Below the pieces are notes generated by a model that made no database searches, was not told the DNA's origin, and worked only from the letters and a program-made list of their open reading frames with translations. The translations under genes were made by a program, and so were the position numbers. 32,077 nt of DNA from Thermoplasmata archaeon (GTDB lineage Archaea; Thermoplasmatota; Thermoplasmata; Lutacidiplasmatales; UBA184), in NCBI GenBank assembly GCA_030037815.1, contig JASHPZ010000023.1, positions 1-32,077 on the forward strand, in the 5' to 3' direction. Positions within the stretch are counted from its first letter, which is position 1, and each line of letters starts with the position of its first letter. Positions 23,361-31,029 of this stretch are shown piece after piece.

Positions 23361-24566
23361 TTACCGCGCGCCCTTCCGAACGGCCGGGGGCCGACGGACC
23401 CAGGTCCCGCCGATGACCCACGGCGGCTCGGGGCCGATCGGGTCCATCACGTCCGACCGGAACCGCTCGACCGCGCGCTCGTCGACCTCGATGCCGAGGC
23501 CCGGCGCCTTCGGGATCGCGAACTCGCCCCGCTCGACGGAGTACCCCCGGACGAGCGACCGCTTCCACGCGGGCCAGCTCGCCTCGAAGCTCTCCTGGAG
23601 GAAGAACGTGGGGAGCGTCGCGTCCATCTGGAGGGTGGCGGCCGTCTGCACCGGTCCGAAGGCGTTGTGGTAGGCGACCGGCGCGCCGTGGGCCGCCGCA
23701 ACCCCGGCGATCTCCCGGCCGTAGGTGAAGCCGCCTGAGTTCGTGATGTCCGGCTGGAGGATGTCGACCAGCCCGCGGGCGAGGAAGCTCTCGAAGTCGG
23801 CGGCCGTGAGGAGACGCTCGCCGAGCGCGACCGGGGTCCGCACGACGCGGCGGAACTTGCGGAGGGCGTCGCACAACTCGGGCAGCACCGGCTCCTCCAT
23901 GAACCGCGGTTCGAACTCGTCCAGCGCGCGGCCCGCGCGCACCGCGGCTTCGGGGAGGAACCGTCCGTGGTACTCGATCAGGAGGTCGACCGTCGGCCCG
24001 ACCGCCTCGCGGACCGCGCGCACGCGGTCGACCGCCGCGTCAAGCCCTTCCGGCGAGAGCGTCCGGTACTGGTCGCCGAACGGGTCGAACTTGAGCGCGC
24101 GGAATCCGGTGCGGACCATCGCCCGGGCCTTGGCGGCGAACTCGGCGGGCTCGATGCAGTCGGAGTACCACCCGTTCGAGTAGGCGCGGACGCGGTCGCG
24201 AATCGCGCCGCCGAGCAACGTCGCGATCGGCGCCCCGACCTCCCGCCCGACGAGGTCGTGGCAGGCGATGTCGACGGCGGACAGCGCGCTGGTGGTCTCC
24301 ATCGAGCGGGACCGATAGAAGGAGTACCGCTCGAACTCGCGGAGCGCGGCGGCATGGTCGGCCAGGTCGCGGCCTTCGTAGAACCGCGCGACCTCCCGCA
24401 CGCTCTCGAACACCGGCCGGGTCATCAGGGTCGTGGGCGCTTCGCCCCAGCCGACCGACCCGTTCGAGGTGGTGACCTTCACGAGGACGACGGTCGAGCT
24501 CCACGGCGACGACATCTCGTCGCCCGGCGCGGCGACCTCGATCGGCTCGACGTGGGCGAGCTTCAT
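23361..24566 (-). CDS. Gluconate/galactonate dehydratase (enolase superfamily, non-phosphorylative Entner-Doudoroff)
   Basis: This enzyme dehydrates D-gluconate (and perhaps D-galactonate) to the 2-keto-3-deoxy acid. The 401 residues follow, as I recall it, the Sulfolobus gluconate dehydratase closely: AIDIA-type SAVDIACHDLVG, YSNGWYSDC, RALKFDPFG with the active-site lysine near 159, metal ligands Glu198 (LLIEYHGRF), Glu224 (RFMEEPV) and Glu250 (ALGER), ILQPDITNSGG, and the general base His300 in AYHNAFG. ATG 24566 overlaps the stop of the peroxiredoxin gene (ATGA), giving translational coupling. The frame stays open far upstream, but homology begins exactly at MKLAHVEPIEV. The superfamily is certain and the substrate likely; other sugar-acid dehydratases are the alternative. 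No KDG aldolase or glucose dehydrogenase is in the window. Confidence 0.85.
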   Translation of the reverse strand: MKLAHVEPIEVAAPGDEMSSPWSSTVVLVKVTTSNGSVGWGEAPTTLMTRPVFESVREVARFYEGRDLADHAAALREFERYSFYRSRSMETTSALSAVDIACHDLVGREVGAPIATLLGGAIRDRVRAYSNGWYSDCIEPAEFAAKARAMVRTGFRALKFDPFGDQYRTLSPEGLDAAVDRVRAVREAVGPTVDLLIEYHGRFLPEAAVRAGRALDEFEPRFMEEPVLPELCDALRKFRRVVRTPVALGERLLTAADFESFLARGLVDILQPDITNSGGFTYGREIAGVAAAHGAPVAYHNAFGPVQTAATLQMDATLPTFFLQESFEASWPAWKRSLVRGYSVERGEFAIPKAPGLGIEVDERAVERFRSDVMDPIGPEPPWVIGGTWVRRPPAVRKGAR

Positions 24567-25033
24567 GCGCCGCCCTCCCGAGGAGGAGACGCGCCGGCGA
24601 TCGGCCAGTGGTCGAGCGCGGCGCGCACGTGCGGCGCCGGCAGCACGCCCTGATGGACCGCCTCGACGGTGCCGTCCGGCCCGATCAGGAACGTGACCCG
24701 CTTGGCCATGCCGAGGAACCCGAGGACATCGTAGGCACGGGCGATCCGCTTGTCGTCGTCCGCGATCAGCGGGAACGGCAGGTCGCAGCGCTCCCGGAAC
24801 GACCGCTGCGCCGCGACGGAGTCCACGCTCACTCCGACGACCTGGACGCCGGCCTTCTGGAACGCGCCGTACTGTTCCGCGAACCCGCGCGCTTCCGCGG
24901 TGCACCCCGAGGTGTTCGCTTTCGGATAGAAGTAGAGCACCAACGGGTGCCCGCGCAACGTGGACGAGGTAAGGGTTCCCCCGTCGCTCGTCCGCCCATC
25001 GAATTCGGGCGCGTGCTCGCCGACGCCGACCAT
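24563..25033 (-). CDS. Peroxiredoxin of the BCP/PrxQ type
   Basis: This thiol peroxidase has 156 residues with the thioredoxin-like fold. YPKANTSGCT gives the peroxidatic Cys44 with the P-x-x-x-T/S-x-x-C signature; the conserved Arg and FPLIAD region follow. The usual PrxQ resolving cysteine five residues after the first is absent (CTAEARG), and Cys83 (ERCDLPFPL) is the only other cysteine, so it may act as a 1-Cys enzyme or use Cys83. ATG 25033 lies about 22 bases after the promoter-like gaaatacc, and the gene is first in an operon with the gluconate dehydratase. Confidence 0.9.
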   Translation of the reverse strand: MVGVGEHAPEFDGRTSDGGTLTSSTLRGHPLVLYFYPKANTSGCTAEARGFAEQYGAFQKAGVQVVGVSVDSVAAQRSFRERCDLPFPLIADDDKRIARAYDVLGFLGMAKRVTFLIGPDGTVEAVHQGVLPAPHVRAALDHWPIAGASPPREGGA

Positions 25034-25057
25034 GCCCGTCGAGGGGCCCGGGGTATT

Positions 25058-25981
25058 TCACGCTCCGCGGTCGACCCGCGGACCCGGGTCCGACGGGCTC
25101 GCGAGGACGCGGTCGACCTCCGCGCGGGTCAGCGGCCGCGCCCGGACGCCGTCCAGCCACGCCCGGAACCGTTCCGGTGCGGGCGGGGGGCAGCTCACGG
25201 TCGCAACCCACGGCCAGAACAGGGCGAACTGCAACGCGGCGTCGGGGAGGGTGCGTCGGCGTCCCTCCGTCAAGAAGCCGAGGCGGACGACCGGGTCGAA
25301 CTCCCGGTGGAGCGTCCGGAGGTCCGAAGGCACGCCCGGTCGGCCGAGCGATGCGGGCCCGATGCGCGAACCGTCCAGCCGACCCTGCGCGTAGGGGTCC
25401 CGGACAATGCCACGTAGCCGCTCGCCGGCGCCGGACGTCGCGACCTCCGCAGCCCACTCGGGCTCGAGCAGGGACATCGTCGAGATTTCGACCGGAGCAG
25501 TGGCTGGGCCGTGCTCCCGGTCCCGGGGGGGTGTGGGGCGTCGCTCGACGGCCCATGCGGCGATCGTTCCCGCTTCCGTCAACTGCTCGGCCTGCTCGAC
25601 CGCGCCTCGGGGAAGACCCCCCCGCTCGTCCGGTGAGATGACGCCGAGGAGCGGACCGAAACGGGCCAGCGGTTCCAAGAACGATTCGGTCGGCGCCGGG
25701 TGCGACGTCCGGCTTCCCGAGGGAGCGGACACCGGTACGATCAGTTCCACGGGCGGCGAGCCGTCGGGAAAGGCGGCGGCCAAGAGCGACGCGGCGCGCG
25801 GCAGGTTTGCGGTCGCGCCCAAGTCGAACGTGGTGACCCCCTCCGCCCGCGCGCGTCGCAACAGCGGGACGGGCCACGACGGGCCCGCGACGACGGGACT
25901 CGTCGGCACGTCCAGGGCGAGGCTGAGCGCCGATACGCTCCCGAGCCGTCCCGCGAGCGGCCGACGGGGGATCCCGGTCAC
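25058..25981 (-). CDS. Aldo/keto-reductase-like protein lacking the catalytic tetrad
   Basis: The 307 residues read like an aldo/keto reductase: an N-terminal IPRRPLAGRLGSVSALSLAL, a second-strand VTTFDLGATAN, the late-barrel LRGIVRDPYAQGRLDG, and TLPDAALQFALFWPWVATVSC near the C-terminus (the A-L-x-x-x-L-x-x-P-x-V motif). The catalytic positions do not fit. Tyr is missing after the aspartate (DLGATANLPRA instead of D-T-A-x-x-Y-G), and the lysine and histidine motifs are not recognisable. It may be a binding protein or a reassigned enzyme. The open frame extends over 900 bases further upstream across RfcL; GTG 25981 is chosen because the family N-terminus begins there. A tcaaatgg element about 37 bases upstream may be its promoter, divergent from rfcL. 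Confidence 0.65.
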   Translation of the reverse strand: MTGIPRRPLAGRLGSVSALSLALDVPTSPVVAGPSWPVPLLRRARAEGVTTFDLGATANLPRAASLLAAAFPDGSPPVELIVPVSAPSGSRTSHPAPTESFLEPLARFGPLLGVISPDERGGLPRGAVEQAEQLTEAGTIAAWAVERRPTPPRDREHGPATAPVEISTMSLLEPEWAAEVATSGAGERLRGIVRDPYAQGRLDGSRIGPASLGRPGVPSDLRTLHREFDPVVRLGFLTEGRRRTLPDAALQFALFWPWVATVSCPPPAPERFRAWLDGVRARPLTRAEVDRVLASPSDPGPRVDRGA

Positions 25982-26056
25982 GCGTGCGTCTCCAAAGGAC
26001 CACGGGGGTGGGCCATTTGAGGCCCGCGCCACCGGCGACCCGTCGGCCGGGCACCG

Positions 26057-26063
26057 CTTAAAC
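26057..26063 (+). promoter_or_regulatory. TATA-like box of rfcL
   Basis: The box cttaaac is centred 25 bases before GTG 26085. This sets the start well inside a much longer open frame and predicts a leaderless mRNA. Confidence 0.6.
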
Positions 26064-26084
26064 GACCGGCGGATTCGGCCGAGT

Positions 26085-27749
26085 GTGACGACCGAGACGC
26101 CGACGCTTCCGCTATCGGAGCGACTCCGTCCGGCGTCGCTCCGAGAACTCATCGGGAACTCCGCGGGGCGGGACGCGCTCCAGAAGTGGGCCCGGGACTG
26201 GGAAGGGGCCCGTCCCCCGGCCCGGCGTGCGGCGCTCCTGTCCGGGCCGCCCGGGGTCGGCAAGACGAGCGCGGCACTGGCGCTCGCCCACGACATGGGT
26301 TGGACGGTGGTCGAGATGAACGCCTCCGACGCCCGGAACGAACGGGCGATCGAGCAGGTCGCCGGTCGCGCCTCGCTCTCGCACTCCCTGATGTCGATCG
26401 GGGCGAGCCCCACGTCGCGCCACGCCCTGATCTTGCTCGACGAGGCGGACTGCCTGACCGGGCGCCTGACGGAGGCCGCGCGTCCGACGGCGGCGCCCCC
26501 GAACCTGCGCGAATTCCTGCGGGCCCGGTACCGGGCGGTCGACGCGCTGAACCGAGCGTGGGGGCTCGACGGCTCCGGTCGCTCGAAGCCGTTCGAGGAG
26601 TGGGAGTCGGTCCCGCGCAGCCCCGGGAATGCCGGATGGGCGCGGTTGCCGGCGAGCCGCGCCGACCTGGATGACTGGCGGGGCGTCCAGCGGCCGGCCG
26701 ACCTCACCGACCGCGGCGGCCTGGGGGCGATCGCGCGGCTCGTGCGGTCGACCCGGCAACCGATCGTGCTGACGGTGAACGACGACCGGTCGTTGACCCG
26801 GTACTCGGCAGTGTTCCGGTCGAGCGTCCTCGCGGTGCGGTTCGGCCCGATACGGGACGGCGACCTCGGGACCCGGCTCCGGGAGATCGCGCGGCGCGAG
26901 CGGTACGACCTCGCGGAGGCGGTGATCCCGACCATCGTGCGCCGGGCCGGGGGGGACCTCCGGGCGGCGCTGAACGACCTGGACGCGGTCGCGGTATTGT
27001 CGCCGGGGCCGGCGCAGCTCGCCGCGCTCGGCTACCGCGACCTGACGAGCGACCTCATCGGACTGACCGAGGAGGTGCTGACGTCGCGCCGATTCTACCG
27101 GAACGTCGAGGTCCGCGACCGGGTCGATGCGCCGCCGGACGACCTCCTCCCGTGGATGGAGGAGAACCTTCCCCACTTCGCTCCGGACCGGGCGCACGCG
27201 GCGGCGTCGTTCGCGACGCTCGCGGTGGCGGACCGGTTCCTGACCCGCGCCCGCCGGCAACGGGTGTGGGGGCTGTGGAGCTACGCGTCCGAACTCCTGA
27301 CCGGCGGGCTCTCGATCACGATCCGCGACGCCCCCGCGCACGTCGGGGCCGGCGCGGCGTTCCCGCGGTTCCTCGGCGAGATGGGCCGCAGTCGCGGCAC
27401 CCGCCAGTTGCGGGCCGGGTTGGTCGAAAAGCTCGGAAAGCGGTTCCACCTGTCCCACGAGAAGACGACGGAGTTCCTCCTCCCATTCCTCGAGAGCGTC
27501 TTCTTGGCCGCGCGCGGTCGGGAGGACCCGGACTGGGGCCCGCTCGCGCAGGGGATCGCGCGCGAGCTGGAACTCACGGCCGAGGAGGTGGCCGCCGTGA
27601 CGGGCGAAGAACCGTCGTCGCCGCGCGTCCTCGCGCTGGTCGCTCCGGAAGAGCCGGACCCGGAACCGGTCGCGGCGGACGACGGACCGGTCGAGACCCC
27701 GTCGCCCGCGAAGCGGGTCCAGCGCCAGCTCGGCGACTTCAGCGGGTGA
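26085..27749 (+). CDS. rfcL: Replication factor C large subunit (RfcL) with an insertion in the ATPase domain
   Basis: This clamp-loader subunit loads PCNA onto DNA together with small subunits (not in this window). In 554 residues it has Walker A GPPGVGKT (54-61), the EMNASDARN motif typical of RfcL, Walker B LILLDEAD (115-122) and sensor 1 TVNDD (230-234). The C-terminus VQRQLGDFSG resembles a PCNA-binding (PIP) box. In usual RfcL proteins the gap from Walker B to sensor 1 is about 35 residues; here it is about 105. The extra part spans roughly residues 127-208 and contains RARYRAVDALNRAWG and PFEEWESVP, a complex sequence and not a simple repeat. The motifs on both sides are intact, so the ATPase should work. 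GTG 26085 is chosen from the TATA spacing and the N-terminal family match (LRPASLRELIGN). Confidence 0.9.
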   Translation: MTTETPTLPLSERLRPASLRELIGNSAGRDALQKWARDWEGARPPARRAALLSGPPGVGKTSAALALAHDMGWTVVEMNASDARNERAIEQVAGRASLSHSLMSIGASPTSRHALILLDEADCLTGRLTEAARPTAAPPNLREFLRARYRAVDALNRAWGLDGSGRSKPFEEWESVPRSPGNAGWARLPASRADLDDWRGVQRPADLTDRGGLGAIARLVRSTRQPIVLTVNDDRSLTRYSAVFRSSVLAVRFGPIRDGDLGTRLREIARRERYDLAEAVIPTIVRRAGGDLRAALNDLDAVAVLSPGPAQLAALGYRDLTSDLIGLTEEVLTSRRFYRNVEVRDRVDAPPDDLLPWMEENLPHFAPDRAHAAASFATLAVADRFLTRARRQRVWGLWSYASELLTGGLSITIRDAPAHVGAGAAFPRFLGEMGRSRGTRQLRAGLVEKLGKRFHLSHEKTTEFLLPFLESVFLAARGREDPDWGPLAQGIARELELTAEEVAAVTGEEPSSPRVLALVAPEEPDPEPVAADDGPVETPSPAKRVQRQLGDFSG

Positions 27750-27755
27750 TCGCCG

Positions 27756-28193
27756 TTACTCGAGCGATGCGTGGACGGTGATCTCGACGTTGCCCTTCAG
27801 GGCCCCCGAGATCGGGCACCCCTGGCCCGCCGCCTTCGCCGCCGCCTCGAACTCCGCGGCGGAGAGGCCCGGCACCTTCCCGACGACCGAGAGCTCCATG
27901 GTCGCCACCTTCCAGCCGTCCCCGACCTTGTCGAACGTCGCGGTCGCGCCGACGCTGAGCCGCTGGGGCGGCTTCTGCATCCGGCCGAGCCCCGCCGACA
28001 GCGCCATCGAGTAGCAGGCCGCGTGCGCGGCCGCGAGCAGCTCCTCCGGGCTCGTCATCCCGCCCGGCGCCTCGGTACGGGCCGCCCACGACACCCGCGC
28101 CTCGCCCAAGCCCCCGCTCGTCCCCTTCACCGAACCGTGACCGTGGGCGAGATCCCCTTCCCAGACCGCCTGGGCCGTGCGCTTTGCCGCCAT
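27756..28193 (-). CDS. OsmC/Ohr-family peroxide reductase
   Basis: The 145-residue OsmC-fold protein has both redox cysteines: Cys60 in AAHAACYSMALS and Cys126 in GQGCPIS. Glu50/51 in SPEELLAAAHA is the usual partner motif. The family reduces organic hydroperoxides with dithiol donors; the K-V-P-G-L-S-x-x-E-F segment favours OsmC proper over Ohr. ATG 28193 is about 26 bases after the TATA-like cgttaaatc, so the mRNA should be leaderless. The stop lies seven bases from the convergent rfcL stop. Confidence 0.92.
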   Translation of the reverse strand: MAAKRTAQAVWEGDLAHGHGSVKGTSGGLGEARVSWAARTEAPGGMTSPEELLAAAHAACYSMALSAGLGRMQKPPQRLSVGATATFDKVGDGWKVATMELSVVGKVPGLSAAEFEAAAKAAGQGCPISGALKGNVEITVHASLE

Positions 28194-28214
28194 CGGCCGC
28201 CGAAGGAGGGTGCC

Positions 28215-28261
28215 GATTTAACGGGGAGGTCGGGGCGCCGGTGGACCGGGGGGTTTTTCTA
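28215..28261. promoter_or_regulatory. Divergent TATA pair for osmC-like gene (minus) and basic-tailed protein (plus)
   Basis: Minus strand: cgttaaatc (28215-28223) is about 26 bases before ATG 28193. Plus strand: tttttcta (28254-28261) is about 25 bases before ATG 28282. Confidence 0.55.
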
Positions 28262-28281
28262 GCGCGGCGGGTTCGACGGTC

Positions 28282-28794
28282 ATGGCGGTTGCGCTGGCCC
28301 GCCTCCCGCGGTTCCTCGTGCTCGAACCGGTCTCGACCGTACGGGTCGAGATCGAGCTCGAAGCGCCGGCGTGCGAGATCGACGTCGAGCTCGAGAACCC
28401 CGAACCGGGCCGGTCGTTCGTCCTGTTGATCGGCCACAAGGAGGGTCCGTTCGTGCAGCGCGTCCGGCTCGCCGGCCGCGCGCGCATCCTGTTCGACCCG
28501 GAAGCGCCCGGCGAGTACGTCCTCTTGCTCGCGAACCCGCACCGCGAGCCGCTGGTGCTCCGACTGAAGGGGCGGAACCTGCCGAAGGGGACCGTCGCGC
28601 CGAAGGGCGTGCCGGCCCGGCCGGTCCTGGACGCGCCGGTCGGGCCCGAACCGTCTCCGACCCGGTCGATCGACGGTCCTTCCCTTCCGCGCACGGCCCG
28701 ACGCAGCAAGTCGCCGCACCGCCGCCGCGCGCGCCCGCGGGCGACGGCCCGCCGGCGACCGGCGGCCGCACGCCACTCCTCCTCCTCGGGCTAG
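28282..28794 (+). CDS. Hypothetical beta-sandwich protein with a polybasic tail
   Basis: Of the 170 residues, about 1-100 alternate hydrophobic and polar positions in strands (TVRVEIELEAPACEIDVELE, RSFVLLIGHKEG, GEYVLLLANPH, PLVLRLKGRNL), suggesting a small beta-sandwich. From about residue 135 the chain becomes a highly basic, Arg/Ala/Ser-rich tail (RRSKSPHRRRARPRATARRR) that is surely disordered and could bind nucleic acid or acidic membranes. There is no signal peptide. The ATG 28282 start has a TATA-like box 25 bases upstream. I do not recognise the family. The tail is very GC-rich and could in part reflect loss of an earlier stop codon. Confidence 0.6.
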   Translation: MAVALARLPRFLVLEPVSTVRVEIELEAPACEIDVELENPEPGRSFVLLIGHKEGPFVQRVRLAGRARILFDPEAPGEYVLLLANPHREPLVLRLKGRNLPKGTVAPKGVPARPVLDAPVGPEPSPTRSIDGPSLPRTARRSKSPHRRRARPRATARRRPAAARHSSSSG

Positions 28795-28809
28795 CCCCGC
28801 CCGCCGGGT

Positions 28810-28818
28810 CCATATCTT
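28810..28818 (+). promoter_or_regulatory. TATA box of the methyltransferase gene
   Basis: The box ccatatctt is centred about 24 bases before GTG 28838, just after the stop of the preceding gene. Confidence 0.5.
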
Positions 28819-28837
28819 TCGAGCTCTACGGAGTGGT

Positions 28838-29647
28838 GTGCCGCGGGCGAACTCGGGCTCCGACGTGCGATGGGCCCAGCGCTGGCGCGCGCGGTGGGAT
28901 CGACAGCAAGAGCGGTACCTCCCGGACCGGGAGGAGCGGTTCGACGCGATCCTGGACGTCCTCGAGCACGCGGTCGCCGTCGACCGTCGCCGTCGTCACC
29001 ACAACGCCGACCACCCCTTCCGGTTCCTGGACCTGGGGGGCGGCACGGGGGCGCTCTCGGAACGGATCCTGCGCCGGTTCCCGCACAGTCGCGCCGTCGC
29101 GGTCGACTTCGACCCCGTCTTGATGCGCCTCGGCCGGACGGCGCTGCCGCAGTTCGCGTCGCGCCTCGCGTGGGTCGAGGTCGACCTCCGGAACCGGGAT
29201 TGGACTTCGAAGCTGCCGCCCGGCCGGTTCGATGCGGCGGTCTCGACGACCGCCCTGCATTGGTTGACCACGGCGGAGTTGGCCCGCGTCTACCGCGCCG
29301 TGGCCGGACGGATCCGCCCCCGCGGCGTGCTCGTGAACGGCGACGGGCTCCGATACGGGAGGGAGGCACCCTTCCTCGGACGGTGGGCCCAGGACCACCG
29401 GACCCTCGACCACGCCCACGCGCGGGACCGCGGCGAGGAGTGGAGCGCGTGGTGGGCCGCGGTCGTTAAGGACCCGCGCCTCGCGCGCGAAGCCGCGCTG
29501 CGCGCGACCCGCGTGCCCCGACACCACGAACGCACGCCGCCGGTCGACCTGCCGACCCACCGCCGGCTCCTCGCCCGCGCCGGATTCCGGGAGGTCGACG
29601 TCGCCTGGTCGCACTGGGAGAATCGGGTGCTGGTCGCCGTGCGGTGA
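28838..29647 (+). CDS. Class I SAM-dependent methyltransferase
   Basis: The 269-residue protein has motif I FRFLDLGGGTGALSE (62-76) and the acidic residue ending strand 2 (AVAVDFDPVLM, Asp90). The motif-IV-like RFDAAVSTTALHWLT and the post-motif RPRGVLVNGDGL have the layout of small-molecule methyltransferases (UbiE/trans-aconitate type, with the S-x-x-A-L-H-W-L signature). The substrate is unknown. The middle region (GEEWSAWWAAVVKDPRL) is Trp-rich and may form the substrate lid. GTG 28838 fits the TATA distance for a leaderless mRNA. Confidence 0.87.
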   Translation: MPRANSGSDVRWAQRWRARWDRQQERYLPDREERFDAILDVLEHAVAVDRRRRHHNADHPFRFLDLGGGTGALSERILRRFPHSRAVAVDFDPVLMRLGRTALPQFASRLAWVEVDLRNRDWTSKLPPGRFDAAVSTTALHWLTTAELARVYRAVAGRIRPRGVLVNGDGLRYGREAPFLGRWAQDHRTLDHAHARDRGEEWSAWWAAVVKDPRLAREAALRATRVPRHHERTPPVDLPTHRRLLARAGFREVDVAWSHWENRVLVAVR

Positions 29648-29651
29648 CCCC

Positions 29652-29668
29652 GCCCGCCGGCGGCGGGC
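29652..29668 (+). terminator. Hairpin after the methyltransferase gene
   Basis: A perfect 7-bp stem (gcccgcc/ggcgggc) with a 3-base loop begins five bases after the stop codon at 29647. There is no T-run, so the role is inferred from its position. Confidence 0.4.
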
Positions 29669-29710
29669 CGAAGGCTTGAAGCCTCGGGTCGCGGGTCGGT
29701 CGCCGCCCGC

Positions 29711-30346
29711 ATGAGCGACCTCGCCGAGTACCTCGCGGTCATCGTGAGCATCTTCGCGATTGTCGACCCGATCGGAGCGCTCCCGTTCTTCGTCAGCCTG
29801 ACCGAGGGGTACGACGCCGCCGACCGCCGGGTGATCCGGGGGCGCGCGGTCCTCGTCCTGGGCGCCGTGCTCGGCGGGATGGCCCTGTTCGGCCGCTTCC
29901 TGTTCGCCGCCTTCGGGTTCACGCTCGCCGCGTTCGAGATCGCCGGGGGGATCCTCCTGTTCGTGGTCGCGTTCGACATGCTCCAGGGGGAGGTCACCCG
30001 CACGCGCCTCTCGACCGAGGACCGCGCCGAAGCGATCACGCGCCGGGACGAGATCTCCGTCGTGCCCCTCGGCATCCCGCTCCTCGCGGGGCCCGGTGCG
30101 ATCTCGACCGTGATGATCTACGAGGGGAACGCCGGGAACGACCCGTTCCTGATCCTCGCCGTCTTCGTGGCCGTGGGGATCACGACCGCCCTGACGTACG
30201 TGGTCCTGCGCTACGGCGAGCGGATCTTCCGCTCGCTCGGAAAGGTCGGGGTGATGGCGATGACCCGGGTGCTCGGGCTGTTGCTCGCCGCGGTCGGGGT
30301 CCAGTTCGTGATCAACGGCGCCGTCGCGATCGCGCCGCACCTGTAG
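29711..30346 (+). CDS. MarC-family integral membrane protein
   Basis: The 211-residue protein has six predicted membrane helices in two halves. The family motif IVDPIGALPFFVSLTEG is near the N-terminus and its counterpart VPLGIPLLAGPGAISTVMI opens the second half, both typical of MarC/UPF0056 proteins (also called SNAT in archaea, where a small neutral amino-acid transporter role has been reported). The actual substrate is not certain. ATG 29711 follows a small inverted repeat (aggct-tga-agcct, 29672-29684) that may include the promoter. The 3' end overlaps the convergent DUF1684 gene by 35 bases. Confidence 0.92.
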   Translation: MSDLAEYLAVIVSIFAIVDPIGALPFFVSLTEGYDAADRRVIRGRAVLVLGAVLGGMALFGRFLFAAFGFTLAAFEIAGGILLFVVAFDMLQGEVTRTRLSTEDRAEAITRRDEISVVPLGIPLLAGPGAISTVMIYEGNAGNDPFLILAVFVAVGITTALTYVVLRYGERIFRSLGKVGVMAMTRVLGLLLAAVGVQFVINGAVAIAPHL

Positions 30347-30998
30347 CGGCGCGGGGCTTCGCCGGACGGGCGCGCTTCGGCGGGGCTCGCGCGGGCGCGG
30401 CGCCGGGTTTCGGGCGCCGTCCGCTGCGCTCCAGCATCAGGCTGGACGGCGTCCGGGGGTTCCGGTCGGCGGCCCAGACCCGCTCGCCGGCGCGGATCGG
30501 CACGGGCAGGTCGTTCTCGGCCGGTGGGAATCCGCACTCGAAGTCGTCCGTGTAGGCGCAGTACGGGTTGAACGCCCGGTTGAAGTCGAGCTCGTACTCG
30601 TCGTCCGGATTGAGCTCGAGCGTGAGGTACCGTCCGGGACCGTAGCTCTCTCGGCCGCTGGTCGTGTCCCGGAACGGCACGAACACCGAGGTCCCGACGC
30701 CCTCGCCCGCGTGGTAGACGCGGAGCCGCAGCGCCCGACCGCCGACCGAGAACGCGAGGTCTCCGAGGTACCGCATCACAGCCTGGTTGTCGCGATTCGT
30801 CCGGAGGTAGGCCTCCTCGGGCACCGGCGCCCGCTCGAGCGTCGCGGAGATCCGGAACTCGGGGTCCGGCGGAAAGTATCGGAGCTCGTGGAACGGGACC
30901 CGGCCGCCGACGAACGGCGACTCCGGGTGGCGGGCCATGAACTCGTTCTTCATCGCGCGCTCCGTTTCGAGCTCGCGCATCCAGGCGTCGTCCGACAT
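30312..30998 (-). CDS. DUF1684 protein with a basic C-terminal tail
   Basis: The 228 residues carry the DUF1684 pattern: an N-terminal helix with MKNEFMARHPESPF, LRYFPPDPEFRI, a central YLTLELNPDDEYELDFNRAFNPYCAYTDDFECGFPPAENDLPVPIRAGE block, which is the family hallmark, and no signal peptide. The function of the family is not established. The last 40 residues are Arg/Pro/Ala-rich and basic (RRPKPGAAPARAPPKRARP), and the final 12 codons overlap the convergent MarC gene. The frame permits a start at 31043, but ATG 30998 fits a TATA-like cgttaaagg 27 bases upstream and lies outside the neighbouring gene. Confidence 0.85.
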   Translation of the reverse strand: MSDDAWMRELETERAMKNEFMARHPESPFVGGRVPFHELRYFPPDPEFRISATLERAPVPEEAYLRTNRDNQAVMRYLGDLAFSVGGRALRLRVYHAGEGVGTSVFVPFRDTTSGRESYGPGRYLTLELNPDDEYELDFNRAFNPYCAYTDDFECGFPPAENDLPVPIRAGERVWAADRNPRTPSSLMLERSGRRPKPGAAPARAPPKRARPAKPRAATGAARSRRRR

Positions 30999-31020
30999 CG
31001 GCCCGGCCGAGCCGGCCTGC

Positions 31021-31029
31021 CCTTTAACG
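31021..31029 (-). promoter_or_regulatory. TATA-like box of the DUF1684 gene
   Basis: The minus-strand sequence cgttaaagg is centred about 27 bases before ATG 30998. It overlaps the stop codon region of the upstream GNAT gene. Confidence 0.55.

Noticed and set aside
24567-26054. N-terminal extension of the gluconate dehydratase frame to a product of about 900 residues
   Set aside because: The extension passes through the peroxiredoxin and AKR-like genes in another frame; family homology begins exactly at ATG 24566.
25407-26084. Upstream extension of rfcL to 780 residues
   Set aside because: It is antisense to the AKR-like gene, and a TATA-like box lies 25 bases before GTG 26085.
28826-30340. 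A 504-codon minus-strand frame
   Set aside because: Antisense to the methyltransferase and MarC genes; charged low-complexity product.
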